From contig CAVUUF010000021.1 in NCBI GenBank assembly GCA_963744575.1, forward strand, positions 1 to 43,631: a stretch of 43,631 nt of DNA, in the 5' to 3' direction. This document shows, one piece after another, positions 40,294 through 43,631 of this stretch; within the stretch, counting starts at the first letter, position 1, and each line of letters begins with the position of its first letter. The stretch is from Palsa-504 sp963744575 (GTDB taxonomy: Bacteria > Actinomycetota > Actinomycetes > Streptosporangiales > Streptosporangiaceae). The notes under the pieces were generated by a model. The model ran no database searches. It saw only the letters and a program-made list of their open reading frames with translations, and was not told the origin of the DNA. The position numbers and the translations under genes are program-made.

Positions 40294-40802
40294 CCGGAAC
40301 CGCCCTGGTCGGCATCGTGATGGGCAGTGACTCGGACTGGCCGGTGATGGGCGCCGCGGCCGAGGTCCTGGACGAGTTCGACGTCCGCTACGAGGCCGAC
40401 GTGGTCTCGGCGCACCGGATGCCGCACGAGATGATCGAGTACGGCTCGTCGGCCGAACGCCGCGGGCTGCGCGTGATCATCGCCGGCGCCTGCGGCGCCG
40501 CGCACCTGCCCGGCATGCTGGCCTCGGTGACGCCGCTGCCGGTGATCGGGGTGCCCGTCCCGCTGGCCAACCTGAGCGGGCTGGACTCGCTGCTGTCCAT
40601 CGTCCAGATGCCGGCCGGCATCCCGGTCGCGACCGTCGCGGTCGGCGGGGCCCGCAACGCCGGCTTGCTCGCCGTCCGCATTCTTGGCGCGGCCGAGAGC
40701 CCCGAGGGCGCGGCGCTGCGCACCCGGCTCACTGCCTTCGCCGCGTCCCTGGCCGAGCAGGCCCGGGCCAAGGGTGCGGCCCTGCGCCAGCGACGTCCGT
40801 AG
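40290..40802 (+). CDS. purE: N5-carboxyaminoimidazole ribonucleotide mutase
   Basis: 170 residues from ATG 40290, overlapping the purK stop. Moves the carboxyl group to give CAIR in purine synthesis; acts as an octamer. Class I PurE motifs: VGIVMGSDSDWPVM, VVSAHRMPHEMIEYG with the active His, IIAGACGAAHLPGMLA, and PVIGVPVPLANLSGLDSLLSIVQMPAGIPVATVAVGG (shown here over two joined strands). Complete, nothing odd. A 110-nt gap with no clear terminator leads to the HTH gene. Confidence 0.97.
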   Translation: MTGTALVGIVMGSDSDWPVMGAAAEVLDEFDVRYEADVVSAHRMPHEMIEYGSSAERRGLRVIIAGACGAAHLPGMLASVTPLPVIGVPVPLANLSGLDSLLSIVQMPAGIPVATVAVGGARNAGLLAVRILGAAESPEGAALRTRLTAFAASLAEQARAKGAALRQRRP

Positions 40803-40912
40803 TTTCCGGCCGAACGGGTGGCGTCTTCCGCCCGGATAACGGTGCTTGCCCGGCGGCTGGCCCGGGTAGGCTCCCCCCGCAGGAATCCGGCCCCGGGTGT
40901 GAGGAGGCGCGC

Positions 40913-41887
40913 GTGAGCATCGGCGCGACGCTGGCCGCGGCCCGCCGCCGGGCCGGGCTGACCGTCAGCGACGTCAGTCACAGCACCCGGGTCACGGAGC
41001 CCATCATCCGGGGTATCGAGCACGATGACTACGCCGCGTGCGGGGGTGACTTCTACGCGCGGGGGCATATCCGCGCCATCGCCCGGGCCGTGGGGGAGGA
41101 CCCGGCGCCGCTGATCGACGAGTTCGACTCGACCTGGCGGACGTCGCAGCAGATCACGGCGGCGGAGGCCTTCGGGCCGTCCATGCCGATCAGGCGGCGC
41201 GAGCGGCGGCGGGTGCGCTGGACCGCCTTGCTGGCGGTGCTGGTCCTGGCGGTGCTCGGCTTCGCCGGCTACAAGTTCGCCTCCGGCGCCAGCCGGGGAC
41301 ACCGCCCGTCCGCCACCGCCAGCCCGGGAAGGCACGCGTCCGCCACGGGACCGCGCCCTTCCCCGGCCGTGCAGAGCGGCACGGCCATCACCTCTTCGGT
41401 CCCTTCGGCTTCTCCTTCTCCGTCTGCCTCGGTCACGACCGTGGCGACGCAGGTGCTCGCTCCGGCCAGCGTGGCGGCGTTCGGCCCGGCCGGGACGGCG
41501 GACGGAGACGGTCCCCAGCGGGCGGCGCTGGCGATCGCCGGCCGTCCGGCCACACCCTGGTACAGCGACTGGTACAGCACGCCCGACTTCGGGCGTCTGC
41601 AGGCGGGCACGGGCCTGCTGCTCGACATGGGCCGCGCCGTGACGGTCTCCTCCGTGCGGGTCTGGATGACCAGCCCGGGCGCCGGGCTCCAGCTGCGGGC
41701 CGGGAGCAGCCCGGGGCCGGGGATGACCAAGGTGGCCACCGCCGCCGACGCCGGCCGCGCCGTGCGGCTGCAGCCCGGCCTGCTGCACGCCCGCTACCTG
41801 CTCCTCTGGTTCACCAGGCTGCCGCCCGACAGAGCCGGCACCTACCAGGTCGGCGTCTACCAGATCACCGTCGAGGGTCAGTCCTGA
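40913..41887 (+). CDS. RodZ-like HTH/single-span membrane protein with outer beta domain
   Basis: 324 residues from GTG 40913 with GAGGAGG about 6 nt upstream. The N-terminal HTH_25-type domain (1-75) reads IGATLAAARRRAGLTVSDVS, EPIIRGIEHDDYAACGGDFYARGHIR and IARAVGEDP, the form found in RodZ. A basic stretch (RRRERRRVRW) precedes one helix (TALLAVLVLAVLGFAGYKF), then a Ser/Pro/Ala-rich spacer. The C-terminal domain (about 195-320), with WYSDWYSTPDFGRLQAGTGLLLD and SVRVWMTSPGAGLQLRAG, looks like a discoidin-type beta sandwich rather than the usual RodZ DUF4115. A link to envelope shape or sugar sensing is inference. Confidence 0.82.
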   Translation: MSIGATLAAARRRAGLTVSDVSHSTRVTEPIIRGIEHDDYAACGGDFYARGHIRAIARAVGEDPAPLIDEFDSTWRTSQQITAAEAFGPSMPIRRRERRRVRWTALLAVLVLAVLGFAGYKFASGASRGHRPSATASPGRHASATGPRPSPAVQSGTAITSSVPSASPSPSASVTTVATQVLAPASVAAFGPAGTADGDGPQRAALAIAGRPATPWYSDWYSTPDFGRLQAGTGLLLDMGRAVTVSSVRVWMTSPGAGLQLRAGSSPGPGMTKVATAADAGRAVRLQPGLLHARYLLLWFTRLPPDRAGTYQVGVYQITVEGQS

Positions 41888-41940
41888 TCCCGGGGAATCT
41901 ACCGGCCAAAGTCCCTTAACTTCGCGGCGCGCGCCCGGCT

Positions 41941-41946
41941 TACCAT
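41941..41946 (+). promoter_or_regulatory. -10 box of the acyl-CoA dehydrogenase gene
   Basis: TACCAT ends 6 nt before ATG 41953, giving a leaderless start. Confidence 0.55.
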
Positions 41947-41952
41947 CGTCGC

Positions 41953-43313
41953 ATGAGCGATTTCCCGGCGTTCGCCCTGTCCGAAGAGCACGACGCGCTG
42001 CGCGAGGCGGTCCGCGCCCTGGCCGACGACAAGATCGCGCCGCGGGCCGCGGAGATCGACCGCACCTCCGAGTTCCCCTGGGACGTCTACGAGGCGCTGG
42101 TCAAGGCGGACCTGCAGGCCGTGCACATCCCGGAGGCCTATGGCGGGGCCGGCGCCGACGCGATCGCCACGGTCATCGTCATCGAGGAGGTCGCCCGGGC
42201 CTGCGCCTCGTCGTCGCTGATCCCGGCGGTGAACAAGCTCGGCACGGTGCCGCTGCTGCTCGCCGCGTCGGAGCAGGTCAAGGCCAGGTACCTGGCGCCG
42301 GTCGCGCGGGGCGAGGCGATGTTCTCCTACGCGCTGTCCGAGCCCGAGGCGGGATCCGACGCGGCGGCGATGAAGACCAAGGCGGTGCGCACCGACTCCG
42401 GCTACGTGCTGAACGGGGTGAAACGCTGGATCACCAACGCCGGGGTGTCGAAGTACTACACGGTGATGGCGGTCACCGACCCCGCGGCGGGCGCGAACGG
42501 GATCTCGGCGTTCGTGCTCGAGGACGGCGACCCGGGGTTCACGTTCGGGGCGCCCGAGCACAAGCTGGGCATCAAGGGCTCGCCGACCCGGGAGCTGTAC
42601 TTCGACGACTGCGCGATCCCGGCGTCCCGGCTGGTCGGCGCCGAAGGCGACGGCTTCAAGATCGCGCTGCGCACGCTGGACCACACCCGCATCACGATCG
42701 CGGCGCAGGCCCTGGGCATCGCGCAGGGGGCGCTGGACTACGCCCTCGGGTACATCAGGGAGCGCAGGCAGTTCGGCCGCCCGGTCGCGGACTTCCAGGG
42801 CCTGCAGTTCATGGTGGCCGACATGGCGATGCAGCTCGAGGCGGCCCGCGAGCTCACCTACGCGGCCGCGGCCAGGTCCGAGCGGGCAATGTCCGGGGAG
42901 AAGGTCGGCGACCTGACGTTCTTCTCCTCGGCCTGCAAGTGCCGGCGTCCGACGTGGCGATGTCGGTGACCACCGACGCGGTGCAACTGCTTGGCGGCTA
43001 CGGCTACGTCAACGACTACCCGGTCGAGCGGATGATGCGCGACGCCAAGATCACCCAGATCTACGAGGGCACCAACCAGATCCAGCGGATGGTGATGGCG
43101 CGGCAGCTGCTCAAAGAGCGTAATGTCCGGCCTCTGAGCTGCGGTTACATCATAACACCTGGTGCGTGGCGGTTGCCCACCGGGGGACGATGGGCAAATC
43201 CCCATCTTGTGCGGCGTTTGTCCGGATCGTACCGGTTGTTTCCCATCGTTTCCGGACCCCGTGCTGAATCCGTGCTGATACCTGCATCGATTTGGTCTAG
43301 ACCAATACGTTAA
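41953..43313 (+). pseudogene. Acyl-CoA dehydrogenase, single-base frameshift
   Basis: From ATG 41953 the protein matches short-chain acyl-CoA dehydrogenases: FALSEEHDALREAVRALADD, IPEAYGGAGADAIATVIVIE, ALSEPEAGSDAAAMKTKA, KRWITNAGVSKYY, and the C-terminal helices RITIAAQALGIAQGALDY. At 42943/42944 the frame breaks: SSACKC is followed by RRPTWRCR and a stop, while the +1 frame continues with ASDVAMSVTTDAVQLLGGYG and the catalytic-Glu motif QIYEGTNQIQRMVMARQLLK to 43115. Restoring one T (codon CTG) would heal the gene. After 43115 no family sequence follows; the second frame runs on to 43313 without recognisable content. It could be a sequencing error or a real mutation. Without the fix the catalytic Glu is lost. 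Confidence 0.9.
43292..43305. promoter_or_regulatory. DasR-type palindromic operator
   Basis: The perfect palindrome TTGGTCTAGACCAA matches the core of the dre site (TGGTCTAGACCA) bound by the GntR-family GlcNAc regulator DasR in streptomycetes. A second imperfect copy, AGGTCTAGAACC, lies about 10 nt to the right (43315-43326). No GlcNAc or chitin gene is visible beside it. The surrounding non-coding stretch (about 43116-43530) is lower in G+C and holds no gene that I can support. Confidence 0.6.
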
Positions 43314-43530
43314 CAGGTCTAGAACCAATTGCCGTGACCCGGGCCACTGGTCGACGGACAATACCGCCGCTCCGCCCGGCCGCGGTGCCGGTCTTTAGGC
43401 TTGACGCGGCGGGCTCAAGATGAAGCACTCGTCCTTAACGACGCTATGAGCTGCCTCATGTCGCCGTCCGGCCAGGATGCCGTCCTCGAGTCCCAACGCG
43501 GGAGCGCTGCCTTGTTGCTGACGGTCTTCA

Positions 43531-43625
43531 CGCAGGTTGCCCGAGGGGCCCGAGCGAGCCAAAGGGAGCGGTCTGTAAAACCGTCGGCTCAGCCTACGTT
43601 GGTTCGAACCCAACACCTGCCACCA
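43531..43625 (+). tRNA. tRNA-Tyr (GTA), anomalous D-arm
   Basis: The T-arm GTTGG-TTCGAAC-CCAAC (43598-43614), the 3' acceptor strand ACCTGCC, discriminator A and encoded CCA are perfect. The anticodon loop CTGTAAA gives anticodon GTA, and a class II variable arm (CGGCTCAGCCTAC region) is present. The 5' acceptor strand is CGCAGGT: the first pair is C-C instead of G-C, the other six pair. The D-loop between CCC and GGG is about 21 nt, roughly 9-10 more than usual, because GCCCGAG is repeated. No promoter is evident upstream. It may be a defective tRNA, a recent duplication or an attachment-site hybrid. Confidence 0.72.
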
Positions 43626-43631
43626 CCTGCG

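Noticed and set aside
43395..43616. 73-codon - strand ORF starting MLGSNQRRLSRRFYRP
   Set aside because: The start is the antisense translation of tRNA-Tyr, a well-known spurious protein; nothing else supports it.

Overview
The window is high-GC actinobacterial chromosome, about 70% G+C by eye. Start codons are often GTG or TTG. Many genes have a TANNNT -10 box ending 6-7 nt before the start codon. The gene order suggests Actinomycetota, with a streptosporangialean or streptomycete-like relative most likely. The family-level placement is inference. Relevant blocks are sucCD / DUF6350 / purN-purH, the mycobacteria-like order etfB-etfA-iscS-mnmA-metE-like-ligA-gatCAB, and purK-purE near birA and a two-component system.

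Layout: 1-6.9 kb holds the end of sucC, sucD, a polytopic DUF6350 protein, purN, purH and folD on the + strand, plus a small membrane protein gene on the - strand. At 6.9-8.3 kb is a UDP-glucose dehydrogenase gene (-). At 8.5-12.8 kb are etfB, etfA, a cysteine desulfurase and mnmA. At 12.8-16.3 kb is an accessory insert of lower G+C and mixed codon use: a 2OG-Fe(II) oxygenase, an unknown 86-aa ORF, a 21-residue peptide ORF with its own promoter and Shine-Dalgarno, a KorSA-like GntR/UTRA regulator, long non-coding DNA with inverted repeats, and two tiny membrane proteins. At 16.4-23.3 kb the conserved order resumes: metE-like, ligA, a fragment of an ECF sigma factor, gatC, gatA, gatB. At 23.4-26.6 kb (-) are pccB, a NYN-domain protein and the acyl-CoA carboxylase epsilon subunit. 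Divergent to them is ppc (26.6-29.3 kb). At 29.5-34.3 kb are alaX and two paralogous GT-C-like membrane proteins (-) flanking birA (+). At 34.3-38.9 kb are a bacterial PH protein, a response regulator/histidine kinase pair, a GtrA-like flippase and an NCS1 permease. At 39-41.9 kb are purK, purE and a RodZ-like HTH/membrane protein. The window ends with a frameshifted acyl-CoA dehydrogenase, a DasR-type palindrome and an anomalous tRNA-Tyr.

Metabolic links: purN/purH/folD/purK/purE serve purine and C1 metabolism. Biotin ligase modifies the biotin carrier of the carboxylases whose beta and epsilon subunits are here. ETF accepts electrons from acyl-CoA dehydrogenases. The cysteine desulfurase feeds sulfur to MnmA. 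GatCAB, MnmA, AlaX and tRNA-Tyr concern tRNA charging and quality.

Main points for a second look: (i) the peptide / 2OG-oxygenase / GntR cassette at 12.8-15.0 kb, a possible undescribed small peptide-modification system; (ii) a dispersed G6/C6 palindromic repeat inserted in frame into purH and into the N-terminus of the carboxylase epsilon subunit; (iii) the decayed right end with a broken acyl-CoA dehydrogenase, an orphan DasR-like operator and an abnormal tRNA-Tyr.
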